From Prolixibacteraceae bacterium (lineage in GTDB: Bacteria; Bacteroidota; Bacteroidia; Bacteroidales; Prolixibacteraceae): DNA of 36,451 bases. Shown here one piece after another: positions 1-8,355 of the stretch (positions are counted from its first letter, which is position 1; each line of letters opens with the position of its first letter). The stretch lies in contig JAIBEZ010000065.1 in the NCBI GenBank assembly GCA_019459485.1, positions 1 through 36,451 on the forward strand. The letters are read 5' to 3'. The translations under genes were made by a program, and so were the position numbers. The notes under the pieces are model-generated. The model saw only the letters and a program-made list of their open reading frames with translations. It did no database searches and was not told where the DNA came from.

Positions 1-1
1 C

Positions 2-295
2 GGAATCAAAGGAGTTGATGGAAAATCGGCCTATGAACTTTGGATTGAAGCGGGCAACACCGGAACCGAAGCTGAGTTTTTAACTTCATTACAAGGCGAA
101 ACAGGTGCTACCGGTCCACAAGGAATTCAAGGCGAAACCGGAGCAACCGGCACCAAAGGAGTTGATGGAAAATCGGCCTACGAACTTTGGATTGAAGCAG
201 GCAACACCGGAACCGAAGCCGAGTTTTTAACTTCATTACAAGGCGAAAAAGGCGCAACCGGTTGGACTGGCCCAACAGGTCCCGCAGGTCCGATG
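2..295 (+). repeat. 147-bp in-frame tandem repeat, two copies visible
   Basis: Two nearly identical 147-bp units (starts 2 and 149) each encode a collagen-like run followed by the KSAYELWIEAGNTGTEAEF motif. The copies differ at only a few positions, mostly synonymous (tat/tac, gcg/gca, gct/gcc), and diverge near 250. The array continues to the left of the window, so copy number is unknown. Confidence 0.85.
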
Positions 296-1429
296 GGGCC
301 ACAAGGTCCTGCCGGAGCTACCGGACAAGATGGTGTTGGTGGTGTGACAGAAGTGGTTAATACAGGTATTTTATCATTAACAGGTACGGGAACAGTTGCT
401 GACCCTTATATTATTGATGCCACCGAAACCGACCCTACTTTTACAGCATGGGACAAATCAAGCGGCATTTCTATAACCGAAAGTCAGATTATCGATCTCG
501 ACCATTTTACCAATACCGATGAAACCGACCCTGTGTATTCCATAAGTCAGGCTGCTTACATTACAAATGCTGGAAGCGGAGCCGTGATCACCGATGTAGA
601 AAGAACAAAATTAGCAGGGATTGCTGCCGATGCAGAAGTAAATGTAAATGCTGATTGGAATGCGACTTCAGGTGATGCCCAAATATTAAATAAACCAACT
701 ATTCCAGCAGCAGCCAATGGCTCAGAAACAAAACTTAAAGCAGGAACCAATGTAACCATTACAGGCAGCGGAACTACCGGAAGCCCTTATGTAGTAAGTG
801 CTTTTGTAAGTATGACCCAAGGAGAAAGAGATGCTCTGGCAACTAGCGAAGGCATGGTTGTTTATAATACTACTACACACAAACCCAATTATTATAATGG
901 AACTGAATGGAAGAATTACGATGGAACCTCTGCAAAAACACTGGCTAAAGGAGTTAATTATCAAGGGGGCGTAATTATATATATTCTGCAATCCGGCGAT
1001 CCGGGCTATGTGAACGGAGAAACCCATGGCCTTATTGCGGCAACCAGTGCCCAAAGTAACTCGGCTTGGTGGAACGGAAGCTATGTAGTAACAGGAGCAA
1101 CAGCAAAAACATTGGGAACAGGAAGTGCAAATACTGCGTTAATTATTAGTGCCCAAGGCAATACAGGTAACTATGCCGCCAAAGTGTGCGCCGATTATTC
1201 AGTTACTGTTGATGGTGTTACTTACGATGACTGGTATTTGCCAAGCCACGACGAATTATATAAATTATACGCGGCAAGCAGTGTTGTACCAAATTTTTCA
1301 TATTCTTATTATTGGAGTTCTTCGGAAGTTGATTCAAACTATGCATGGTGGTTGAATACATACCCCACGTATCTGGAGGTCGTTGATAAGAAGGGGACAT
1401 ACGCTGTGCGTGCTATTCGTTCTTTTTAG
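2..1429 (+). CDS. Collagen-like repeat protein with C-terminal DUF1566-like domain (5' partial)
   Basis: The reading frame is open to the left window edge, so the start lies outside; 475 residues are visible. The first ~110 residues are Gly-X-Y collagen-like triplets (GATGPQGIQGETGATG) interrupted by a non-collagen motif, KSAYELWIEAGNTGTEAEF. The whole unit repeats with a 147-bp (49-residue) period, copy starts at 2 and 149. A Thr/Asp-rich middle follows, with a stretch (TNTDETDPVYSISQAAYIT...DVERTKLAGIAADAEVNVNADWNA) resembling phage tail-fibre and bacterial surface stalk proteins. The last ~130 residues (GLIAATSAQSNSAWW, DDWYLPSHDELYKLY, YWSSSE, AVRAIRSF) match the DUF1566/Lcl C-terminal pattern. 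Gly-X-Y repeats suggest a trimeric stalk on a secreted or surface protein; that is inference, because the N-terminus and any signal peptide are not visible. Function unknown. Confidence 0.8.
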   Translation, partial: GIKGVDGKSAYELWIEAGNTGTEAEFLTSLQGETGATGPQGIQGETGATGTKGVDGKSAYELWIEAGNTGTEAEFLTSLQGEKGATGWTGPTGPAGPMGPQGPAGATGQDGVGGVTEVVNTGILSLTGTGTVADPYIIDATETDPTFTAWDKSSGISITESQIIDLDHFTNTDETDPVYSISQAAYITNAGSGAVITDVERTKLAGIAADAEVNVNADWNATSGDAQILNKPTIPAAANGSETKLKAGTNVTITGSGTTGSPYVVSAFVSMTQGERDALATSEGMVVYNTTTHKPNYYNGTEWKNYDGTSAKTLAKGVNYQGGVIIYILQSGDPGYVNGETHGLIAATSAQSNSAWWNGSYVVTGATAKTLGTGSANTALIISAQGNTGNYAAKVCADYSVTVDGVTYDDWYLPSHDELYKLYAASSVVPNFSYSYYWSSSEVDSNYAWWLNTYPTYLEVVDKKGTYAVRAIRSF

Positions 1430-1556
1430 TTTTATTGAATATGCATCACAAATATCCTTGTGATATTTAGCAGGATAGAGTGGATGTCCAAAAAGTGAAT
1501 TTATCCTCTGGAGAGTTCAATATTTGGAAACAGTCTCAGATAGGAATACAAATAAA

Positions 1557-1590
1557 AAGAGGGTGTCTCTGACTTTTGAGACACCCTCTT
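1557..1590. terminator. Bidirectional terminator between convergent genes
   Basis: A perfect 13-bp stem (1557-1569 with 1578-1590) closes an 8-nt loop. On the minus strand the stem is followed by TTTTTATTTG, a proper U-tract, so it should end the rhamnose operon. The plus-strand tail (TATTCTGTTTTG) is weaker but could serve the collagen-like gene. Confidence 0.8.
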
Positions 1591-1648
1591 TATTCTGTTT
1601 TGATAGTTGTTATTATGTTTGTCTGTTAGAAGGCGAAAAAGAGGGTAA

Positions 1649-2914
1649 TTATCTTTTACTCAAAAATGCTTTTTCGTATTGCTGAATTTCGGCAATATAA
1701 TCAGTTCCGACAGCCACGCCAGCCTGCAGGCAATAATAATCCCAAACTGCACTGAAAGGTTTGGTTTTTAACTCTTCGAGCATGGCCAGACGTTCAAAAT
1801 TCTTACCCGCTTCTTCCAGTTCAACCATCGTTTTGGTTGGTTCGAGCATGGCAATCATAAACGCTTTTTGAGCAGCCCGTGTACCAATTACATACGCGCC
1901 AATCCGGTTAATCGAAGCATCGAAGAAATCGAGGCCAATGTTTACGCGGTTCAGAAAATTATTCCGGATAATTTCGGATGCAATTAACTGCAAATCATCG
2001 TTCAAAGTAACCACGTGGTCAGAATCCCAGCGAACCGGACGGGTTACATGCAGCAACAACTCATCGATAAACTGAAGACACGCAGAAATTTTATCGCCCA
2101 CCTGTTCGGTTGGGTGAAAGTGACCGTTGTCCAAACAGATTAGCTTGTTGTTTTTAATGGCATATCCGAGGTAAAAATCGTGTGAACCAACAGTCATCGA
2201 TTCGGCGCCAATACCGAACAATTTACTTTCAACGGCATCTTTCATTTGTGTTTTCGGATAGTCGATGGACATCGCTTCATCAAGCGACTTTTTGAGCAAA
2301 GCGCGGTATCCGTTGCGGTCAATCGGTGTGTCTTTTGATCCGTCGGGAATCCAGGTATTGTGAACGCAAGGTGTTCCCAGTTGTTTTCCAATTTCAGCAG
2401 AAATGGCGCGGCAGCGTTTCACGTGCTCCACCCAGAATTTGCGGTTTTCCTCATTTTTGCTCGAAAGTGTAAACCCATCGGCAGATCTTGGATGCGAAAA
2501 ACAGGAAGCGTTGAAATCCATTCCGATACCCTGCGCTTTGCACCAATCTATCCAGCTTTGATAATGTTTAATCTCAATCTCATCGCGGTCAACCAGTTCT
2601 CCTTTGAAATCGCCATAAATTGCATGAAGGTTCAAACGTTGTTTCCCCGGAAGCAGCGACAGTACTTTTTCGAGGTCGGCACGCATCTGTTCGATGGTAG
2701 TAGCTTTGCCCGGATAGTTTCCGGTAGCCTGAATTCCGCCGCCGGAAAGGGTTGCATCAGGAGTTTCAAAACCGCCCACATCGTCGGTTTGCCAGCAATG
2801 CAGCGAAATAACAACGTCGTTCATTTTTAGTAATACATCATCTGTATTTACGCCCAGTTCGGCGTATTCTTCTTTGGCCAGTTGATAGGCTTTTTCAATT
2901 CGTATCTTGTTCAT
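1649..2914 (-). CDS. rhaA: L-rhamnose isomerase RhaA
   Basis: Interconverts L-rhamnose and L-rhamnulose (EC 5.3.1.14) in the cytoplasm, the first catabolic step after uptake. The 421 residues match the usual ~419 of the E. coli-type enzyme. Recognisable blocks include SLHCWQTDDVGGFE, GGIQATGNYPGKA, KRLNLHAIYGD-like RLNLHAIYGD, FNASCFSHP, ADGFTLS, VESKLFGIGAES, CLDNGHFHPTE, RPVRWDSDHVV and GLDFFDASINR. The acidic and His residues in the last four blocks are the metal-binding positions of the family. It is the last gene of the rhaT-rhaM-GH78-rhaA set on the minus strand, 169 bp after the GH78 gene, and is followed by a strong terminator. The E. coli-like RhaA sequence separates it from the Pseudomonas-type RhaI family. 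Confidence 0.96.
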   Translation of the reverse strand: MNKIRIEKAYQLAKEEYAELGVNTDDVLLKMNDVVISLHCWQTDDVGGFETPDATLSGGGIQATGNYPGKATTIEQMRADLEKVLSLLPGKQRLNLHAIYGDFKGELVDRDEIEIKHYQSWIDWCKAQGIGMDFNASCFSHPRSADGFTLSSKNEENRKFWVEHVKRCRAISAEIGKQLGTPCVHNTWIPDGSKDTPIDRNGYRALLKKSLDEAMSIDYPKTQMKDAVESKLFGIGAESMTVGSHDFYLGYAIKNNKLICLDNGHFHPTEQVGDKISACLQFIDELLLHVTRPVRWDSDHVVTLNDDLQLIASEIIRNNFLNRVNIGLDFFDASINRIGAYVIGTRAAQKAFMIAMLEPTKTMVELEEAGKNFERLAMLEELKTKPFSAVWDYYCLQAGVAVGTDYIAEIQQYEKAFLSKR

Positions 2915-3083
2915 TGTATAACTATTTAGTGATTCTTTCTACACTTCATTAACCATGCGGCGCATATAACTTTATTTTTTCAAAAATCATTTATGGATGC
3001 GCCTTGTTTTCAGACCCTCATTCTCCCCCGGGTGCCGCTTCGCTTTACCCGGGGCTATTGATATTTGACTCCTTCGGAGTCTT
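2915..3083. repeat. Hairpins between the GH78 gene and rhaA
   Basis: Two GC-rich hairpins lie just after the GH78 stop codon in transcription order: GACTCC-TTC-GGAGTC (3067-3081) and an 8-bp stem CCCCGGGT/ACCCGGGG (3026-3033 with 3047-3054). Neither has a U-tract. They may attenuate read-through or protect mRNA 3' ends; a close relative of the first (ACTCCTTCGGAGT) recurs near 32725, so they may instead be repeat-family remnants. Confidence 0.45.
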
Positions 3084-5813
3084 CTATTTCATCGGATACC
3101 TGAAGGTATAACTCCCTGAGCCAATATTCATTGAAACGCCTTTGTCTGATTGTTTCAGACTTTCTTTGACAGAACCGGAAAGTGGTTGTGCGTTTAGTGT
3201 TACTTGTTCGCTTTTTGCTTCAGGTAAAGTAACTGTTGCTGTTGTGTTTGCAGGAACCGTCACTTCATAAATAAAGTCGTTACCCTCTAGTTTCCATGCC
3301 GATTTTATTTTTCCGTAGATGGATTTAAATTCTGCATTGGCATTGGTTAAACCGCCACCAGGGTGTGGAGCAAGTAAAATATGTTTGTACCCCGGAACTT
3401 CAGGATCAAGATCCAAACCTGCTACATGTCGGTAGAGCCATTCACCGATAGCGCCGTAGGCATAATGGTTGAAACTGTTCATGCCCACATCCTGAAATGA
3501 GCCGTCAGGTTTTTGTCCGTCCCAGCGTTCCCAGATGGTGGTTGCTCCCTGAGTTACCGGATACAACCATGAAGGGTAATCTTTCCGGTTAAGAAGCATA
3601 AAAGCCAAATCCTCATATCCGTGAGCAGAAAGTGTTTTACACAAAAGCGGTGTTCCAACAAATCCGGTGGTGAGGTGTCTCATCTTTTTTACATCTGCGG
3701 CAAGGAATGCTGCTGCTTTCGGAATCATATCTTCAGGAAGAAGATCGAATGCCAATGCAAGTGAATAAGCAGTTTGCGTATGCGAAACCAAACGTCCGGC
3801 AGGTGTGACAAAGTCTTTCACGAATGCCTTTTTAATACTTTCAGAGAGTTGCGTGTATTTTTTTGCATCTTCTTTTTGTCCGATAATGCCTGCAATTTTT
3901 CCCAGCAAGCCTGAAGAATAAGAATAATATGCCGTTGCAATCAGGTCTTTTTCGGTGGTTGCTCCGGTGTAATCCGATCGGGTTGAAGCAAAAGCCAGCC
4001 AGTCGCCAAAATGGTTGTCACCAGTCCAGAGCAGATCCTCGCCAGCCCTGGTTTTCATGAATTCTACCCAGGCTTTCATGCTTGGATATTGCACTTCCAG
4101 AATCCGTTTGTCGCCATAAACGAGGTAATTTGTCCACGGAACGATGATCGAAGCATCAGCCCAGGCTGTTGAGCCGCCTTCACCTTTGAGTACATCAGGA
4201 ATTACGTGCGGAATCCTTCCGTCGGGCAATTGGTCGGCAGCTAAGTCGCGCGTCCATTTGGTGAAGAATGGAGCCACATTAAAATTAAAAGCGGCGGTCA
4301 TGCCGAAAACCTGTATGTCTCCGGTCCAGCCCAAACGCTCGTCGCGCTGCGGACAATCGGTTGGAACATCCAGAAAATTGCCTTTTTGTCCCCATTGGAT
4401 ATTCTTCTGAAGTTGGTTAATCATCGGATCGGAACAGGCAAATGTTCCGGTAGGTGCCATATCTGAATGAATCACCACGCCGGTAATCTGATCAATTGAA
4501 GGCTGACCGGATAGTCCTTCAATTTGGACAAAGCGGAAGCCATGAAAGGTGAAATTCGGTTCGTAAATTTCTTCGCCTTCCCCTTTCAGGAAATATACAT
4601 CTGTACATTTTGCACTGCGCAGGTTGTCCGTGTAAAAGTTTCCCTCTTTGGTCAGCACTTCAGCAAATTTCAAAGTTATCTGATCGCCTTTTTTACCCTG
4701 AACTTTTAATCGCACCCAGCCAACCATGTTTTGACCCATATCAAAAACTGTTTCGCCTTTGGGTGTGGTTATCAGTTTGATGGGTTTGATTTCTTCGATG
4801 GCTTTTACAACTGCGCCCTGCGGAGCAATCAGTATTTTCTTTGAATGATCGAGGATGCTTACTTTTTCCCAATTGCTATCGTTGAACCCGGTATTCGCCC
4901 AGCCTGACATTTCTTTACGGGCATCGTAGGTTTCGCCATTGTAAATATCCGAGAAAAGAATTGGCCCATTATTGGTAACCTTCCAGTCTTGATCGGAAAC
5001 AACAGTTTCGCTTGTACCGTCAGTATAATTAATTTGAAGTTGTGCCAGCAATGCCAACTTACTTCCATAATAACCGTTCTGACTGACCCAGCCGATGTTT
5101 CCGCGGTACCAGCCATCACCAACGATTGCTCCGATCGAATTCTTCGGCTGAATCATCGCCGTTACATCGTAAGTTTGGTATTGAATGCGGTTTTTGTAGC
5201 TGGTCCATCCCGGAGTAAACAAATCAGTACTAACTTTTTTCCCATTCAGAAACAATTGATAAAGCCCCAGCGAACTGACATAAACACGGGCTGATTTAAT
5301 TTTCTTTCCGGTCGAAAAGTCTTTCCTGAAATATTGCGACGGTTTTGAGTCTTTTTCTGTTGATTCAGATGGGATGCTGATCCAGTCAGCTTTCCACGAT
5401 TCGGGTTCCAGAATGCCCATTTCCCAAAAGGCGAGAGCGCTCCATGCAGTTGCTTTGCCATTGTTGTCCCAAACGCGTACCTGCCAGTAAACCCGTTGCA
5501 TCGATTTTAATGCAGGTCCTTCATAAGCTACATTCACCGACTGATCCGAATTTACTTTTCCTGAAGTCCAGATTTGTTTGCCTTTTGCTGTTTGATCGGT
5601 CACTTTAATTTCGTAGCCAGTTTGAAGTACATTTTCTTCAGCAGAAATAATTTGCCAGCTAAGGCGTGGCTTCTGAATGTCGATACCCATCGGGTTGATC
5701 TGGTATTCGCATACCAGTTCTTTTACTTCTGTTTTCGCGGCAGCAAACGAATTTAAATTGCTGACAAGCATTAAAACGAAGAACAATTTTGTCCATCTAA
5801 TCAATTGTTTCAT
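3084..5813 (-). CDS. GH78 alpha-L-rhamnosidase, exported
   Basis: Releases terminal alpha-L-rhamnose from glycans or plant glycosides. The start at 5813 (MKQLIRWTKLFFVLML) is preferred over an in-frame ATG at 5930 because it opens directly into a signal peptide ending near SFAAA, and because the longer form would run into rhaM; this gives 909 residues. In order: an Fn3-like N-terminal domain (QKPRLSWQI), a rhamnosidase N-terminal beta domain (FLNGKKVSTDLFTPGW), a CBM67-like beta domain (DMGQNMVGWVRLKV), the (alpha/alpha)6 catalytic barrel and a C-terminal beta sandwich. The acidic catalytic motif DCPQRDERLGWTGD lies near residues 485-498, and the Glu of TIWERWDG near 760 matches the proposed base. 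It lies between rhaM and rhaA, so it supplies rhamnose for the importer. No SusC/SusD pair is visible. Substrate unknown. Confidence 0.93.
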   Translation of the reverse strand: MKQLIRWTKLFFVLMLVSNLNSFAAAKTEVKELVCEYQINPMGIDIQKPRLSWQIISAEENVLQTGYEIKVTDQTAKGKQIWTSGKVNSDQSVNVAYEGPALKSMQRVYWQVRVWDNNGKATAWSALAFWEMGILEPESWKADWISIPSESTEKDSKPSQYFRKDFSTGKKIKSARVYVSSLGLYQLFLNGKKVSTDLFTPGWTSYKNRIQYQTYDVTAMIQPKNSIGAIVGDGWYRGNIGWVSQNGYYGSKLALLAQLQINYTDGTSETVVSDQDWKVTNNGPILFSDIYNGETYDARKEMSGWANTGFNDSNWEKVSILDHSKKILIAPQGAVVKAIEEIKPIKLITTPKGETVFDMGQNMVGWVRLKVQGKKGDQITLKFAEVLTKEGNFYTDNLRSAKCTDVYFLKGEGEEIYEPNFTFHGFRFVQIEGLSGQPSIDQITGVVIHSDMAPTGTFACSDPMINQLQKNIQWGQKGNFLDVPTDCPQRDERLGWTGDIQVFGMTAAFNFNVAPFFTKWTRDLAADQLPDGRIPHVIPDVLKGEGGSTAWADASIIVPWTNYLVYGDKRILEVQYPSMKAWVEFMKTRAGEDLLWTGDNHFGDWLAFASTRSDYTGATTEKDLIATAYYSYSSGLLGKIAGIIGQKEDAKKYTQLSESIKKAFVKDFVTPAGRLVSHTQTAYSLALAFDLLPEDMIPKAAAFLAADVKKMRHLTTGFVGTPLLCKTLSAHGYEDLAFMLLNRKDYPSWLYPVTQGATTIWERWDGQKPDGSFQDVGMNSFNHYAYGAIGEWLYRHVAGLDLDPEVPGYKHILLAPHPGGGLTNANAEFKSIYGKIKSAWKLEGNDFIYEVTVPANTTATVTLPEAKSEQVTLNAQPLSGSVKESLKQSDKGVSMNIGSGSYTFRYPMK

Positions 5814-5839
5814 TGTAGTATAATTTAGTTGATGTTGGT

Positions 5840-6154
5840 TTATTCCATGTAAAATACTTCTTCCAGAGGAATGGTAACCGGTGAATTGTCCGGATTGGTT
5901 TTCATGATGTCGGCCATAAAAGCCCACCATCTCCGGACGATTTCGGTTTGTCCCAAATCCTGTGAACCACCGTCGCCACTCACTTTCTGGAAAGCGAACA
6001 GGGTGTTGGTTTCTTCATCCAGGAAAATAGAATATTCACTCACTCCGGCATTTTTCAGAAGTTGGTGCAATTCAGGCCAAAGCTCTTTGTGCCGTCTTGT
6101 ATATTCTTCTTTCTGCCCTTCGTTGAGGTGCATTTTAAAAGCGAGGCGTTTCAT
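5840..6154 (-). CDS. rhaM: L-rhamnose mutarotase RhaM
   Basis: Interconverts alpha and beta anomers of L-rhamnose (EC 5.1.3.32), feeding the isomerase. All 104 residues fit the family. The catalytic His22 sits in RRHKELWPEL with Tyr18 just before it, and the conserved RRWWAFMADIM and NPDNSPV blocks and the C-terminal EVFYME are present. The start codon shares one base with the rhaT stop (TAATG, 6152-6156), indicating translational coupling. The GH78 gene starts 26 bp downstream, so all three should be cotranscribed. Confidence 0.96.
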   Translation of the reverse strand: MKRLAFKMHLNEGQKEEYTRRHKELWPELHQLLKNAGVSEYSIFLDEETNTLFAFQKVSGDGGSQDLGQTEIVRRWWAFMADIMKTNPDNSPVTIPLEEVFYME

Positions 6155-7281
6155 TATCCGAGCGCATTTAGTTCAGGATACAACCATTTGGCGATTCCGA
6201 TAATAATAACCGACAAAAGAATCGCGCCAATGCCTGTAAGAATCATGTTGTAAGTTTTCTTTGATACGCCCTTCCATTCCTTGCGGTAGAATCCCCAAAG
6301 GTTGGCGGTGAGAATGATGGTAGCCATGTGAAGTGTCCAGGAACTGGCGCCGTTGCCTATTTTGGTTTCGCCCATTCCGTAGAAAAAGAATTGCAGAAAC
6401 CAGGTTGTCCCTGCCAGCGCACAGAAAAGATAGTTGCTCAGCAGCGGTGTTTTCTTGTCAACGAAGTCGCCACCGGTTTTATTCTTGAAAATCAGTGCGG
6501 TGGTCCAGATCAGGTTGGTGGTCAGTCCACCCCAGAGGATCACAAAAAAGATAATGTTGTTTTCGAAGAGGTACTTGAAGCCGCCTTCAGCTTCTGTCAC
6601 AAAAGAATAACCCTGTTCTACTGCCAACGAGCGGGCAGCAACAGCCATTTCTTTCCCTGCATCGATTCCAAAACTGAAAAATGCGCTTAAAACACCTGAA
6701 ACAATGGCAATCATTAAACCTTTGGACAGCTTAAAGTCACTGTTAACTCCCTCTTTATTTTTGCCCAGGTCATGATCCTTCCGAATCCCGGCGGTTCCAC
6801 TGAGAATAATTCCGACTAACAAAATCAGGATACCGAGTAGTACGATTTGTCCGCCAGTAGTGCTAAACAAATCGGTGAACGACAATCCTTCAGGAATTAT
6901 TTCAGCAATACCGGGAATATTACGCAAAATAGGCAATCCAAGTGAACCAACTATCGATGTAATTCCTAATAGTACGGAGTTACCAAGCGACATCCCAAGA
7001 TAGCGGATAGCCAGTCCGTAAGTCAGACCTCCAATTCCCCACAACAAACCCATAATATAGGTATTGAGAACGATGCGTCCCTGAGTGGTTTGTAAAATCC
7101 CTTGCCAGTCAGGAATGGTCAACACAACGGCAAGCATTGGCATGATCAACCACGAGAAAATTCCACCGGTAATCCAATAGACTTCCCATCGCCATTTTTT
7201 TACCCAATTGTATGGCATGTACCAACTTCCCGAGGCACCGCCGCCAAGGGTATGAAAAATAATCCCTAATAATGCGTTCAT
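6154..7281 (-). CDS. rhaT: L-rhamnose/proton symporter RhaT
   Basis: Inner-membrane importer of L-rhamnose, RhaT family of the drug/metabolite transporter superfamily. The 375 residues hold about ten hydrophobic spans. The N-terminus (IFHTLGGGASGSWYMPY, KKWRWEVYWITGG) and the motif AIRYLGMSLGNSVLLGITSIVGSLG are typical. It is the first gene of the rhamnose operon and diverges from the AraC-type regulator across 176 bp carrying a candidate promoter and operator. Its stop overlaps the rhaM start by one base. Confidence 0.95.
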   Translation of the reverse strand: MNALLGIIFHTLGGGASGSWYMPYNWVKKWRWEVYWITGGIFSWLIMPMLAVVLTIPDWQGILQTTQGRIVLNTYIMGLLWGIGGLTYGLAIRYLGMSLGNSVLLGITSIVGSLGLPILRNIPGIAEIIPEGLSFTDLFSTTGGQIVLLGILILLVGIILSGTAGIRKDHDLGKNKEGVNSDFKLSKGLMIAIVSGVLSAFFSFGIDAGKEMAVAARSLAVEQGYSFVTEAEGGFKYLFENNIIFFVILWGGLTTNLIWTTALIFKNKTGGDFVDKKTPLLSNYLFCALAGTTWFLQFFFYGMGETKIGNGASSWTLHMATIILTANLWGFYRKEWKGVSKKTYNMILTGIGAILLSVIIIGIAKWLYPELNALG

Positions 7282-7332
7282 AGTTTTGGTTTAGTTAAAA
7301 TTTATCTTTTATGACTTTATTAGCTAGTTTTG

Positions 7333-7340
7333 CAAAAGTA
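7333..7340 (-). promoter_or_regulatory. Candidate -7 box of the rhaT-rhaM-GH78-rhaA promoter
   Basis: The minus strand reads TACTTTTG, a full match to the Bacteroidota -7 consensus TAnnTTTG, placing a transcript start near 7326 and a 5' leader of about 45 nt. No TTTG is seen at the expected -33 position. That fits an activator-dependent promoter, since paired repeats lie immediately upstream. Confidence 0.6.
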
Positions 7341-7372
7341 AAGATACGTAGTAATTAGCGGTGATCAATAGT

Positions 7373-7401
7373 CAAAATGATTCTTGATTTGCACAAAATG
7401 A
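7373..7401. promoter_or_regulatory. Paired direct repeat, likely operator of the AraC-type regulator
   Basis: Two copies of CAAAATGA (7373-7380 and 7394-7401) lie in the same orientation 21 bp apart, two helical turns. This is the usual geometry for a dimeric AraC/XylS regulator contacting direct half-sites. The pair spans roughly -47 to -75 from the predicted rhaT start. A weaker related sequence, CACAATGA, follows at 7402-7409. Confidence 0.6.
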
Positions 7402-7457
7402 CACAATGAAAAAGTTAACAGCCGCAGTTTGCAGCTAACAGAAAAACAAAAACGCCA

Positions 7458-8342
7458 ATGCCTCACGAATCATTTGTAAAATATATTAATGCCGGACCCC
7501 TTGATAAGGAATGGGGTTTATGCCTCACGGTGGCTGGTTATGCTCAAATTCCGCCATCGCTGGTTTATCCGCCAAAGGTGCATCCGAGTGGCTACCATTT
7601 TACCTGGGAAAAGGGACGGGAACTTCAGGAATATCAGATCAATTATATCACCGAAGGTTCAGGAATATTTGAAATCAGCAATGGCCAGTTTCAGGTTGTT
7701 CCCGGTTCGATGCTCATTCTTCGTCCGGGAATGTGGCATCGTTACAAGCCTGATCCGAATACCGGTTGGAACGAACATTACATTGGTTTTAACGGAAGTT
7801 TCTGTTCAAACCTTTTTCATGATGGATTTTTCCAGGCAGGGAAACCGGTTTTGTATGTTGGTTTTCAGGAGAGTTTACTGAAATTGTTCTTTGAGATCAT
7901 TCAACTTGTGAAAGAGGAAAAAACCGGCCATCAGCAGGTTGCTGCTGCAAATACAATCCTGATGCTTTCCAAAATTCTGTCGGTTGTCCGAAATCAGGAA
8001 TTTGCCGGAAAAACCATCGAACGCACCATCAGGAAAGCCTGTTTGTATTTCAGGGAAAACTTAAATGCAAATGTAAACATTGAGCAACTGGCGACTGATT
8101 TGAATGTTGGCTATTCGTATTTCAGGCAAATGTTCAGGAAATATACAGGTATTTCGCCTACGCAATATCATTTATCCCTCCGGATTCAAAAGGCAAAAGA
8201 CTTGCTGGTTTCGACCGATCAGAGTTTCAAGGAAATAGCCATCGACCTCGGGTTTGAGTCCTATTTTTATTTTTCCAGAATTTTCAAGGATAAAACCGGG
8301 AAAAGTCCGATGGAATTCAGGAAAGAGCATCAAAGGGAGTGA
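7458..8342 (+). CDS. AraC-family regulator, probable rhamnose activator
   Basis: 294-residue transcription factor. Residues ~45-125 form a cupin-like sensor domain (YITEGSGIFEISNGQFQVVPGSMLILRPGMWHRYKPD), a beta barrel that in this family binds a sugar. Residues ~190-290 carry the two AraC helix-turn-helix motifs (IEQLATDLNVGYSYFRQMFRKYTGISPTQYHLSLRIQKAKDLL and SFKEIAIDLGFESYFYFSRIFKDKTGKSPMEFR). It is transcribed divergently from rhaT and faces the paired CAAAATGA repeats, so it probably senses rhamnose and activates the operon. It is a functional counterpart of RhaR/RhaS; orthology is not claimed and the ligand is inferred from context. Confidence 0.9.
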   Translation: MPHESFVKYINAGPLDKEWGLCLTVAGYAQIPPSLVYPPKVHPSGYHFTWEKGRELQEYQINYITEGSGIFEISNGQFQVVPGSMLILRPGMWHRYKPDPNTGWNEHYIGFNGSFCSNLFHDGFFQAGKPVLYVGFQESLLKLFFEIIQLVKEEKTGHQQVAAANTILMLSKILSVVRNQEFAGKTIERTIRKACLYFRENLNANVNIEQLATDLNVGYSYFRQMFRKYTGISPTQYHLSLRIQKAKDLLVSTDQSFKEIAIDLGFESYFYFSRIFKDKTGKSPMEFRKEHQRE

Positions 8343-8355
8343 TTAATGGCCTATT

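Noticed and set aside
1445-1464. Small hairpin ATCACAA/TTGTGAT as terminator of the collagen-like gene
   Set aside because: Only 7 bp, AT-rich, with no following U-tract; the 13-bp stem at 1557-1590 is a much better candidate.
2360-2830. 156-residue plus-strand open frame
   Set aside because: Antisense to rhaA, whose conserved motifs cover the same bases.
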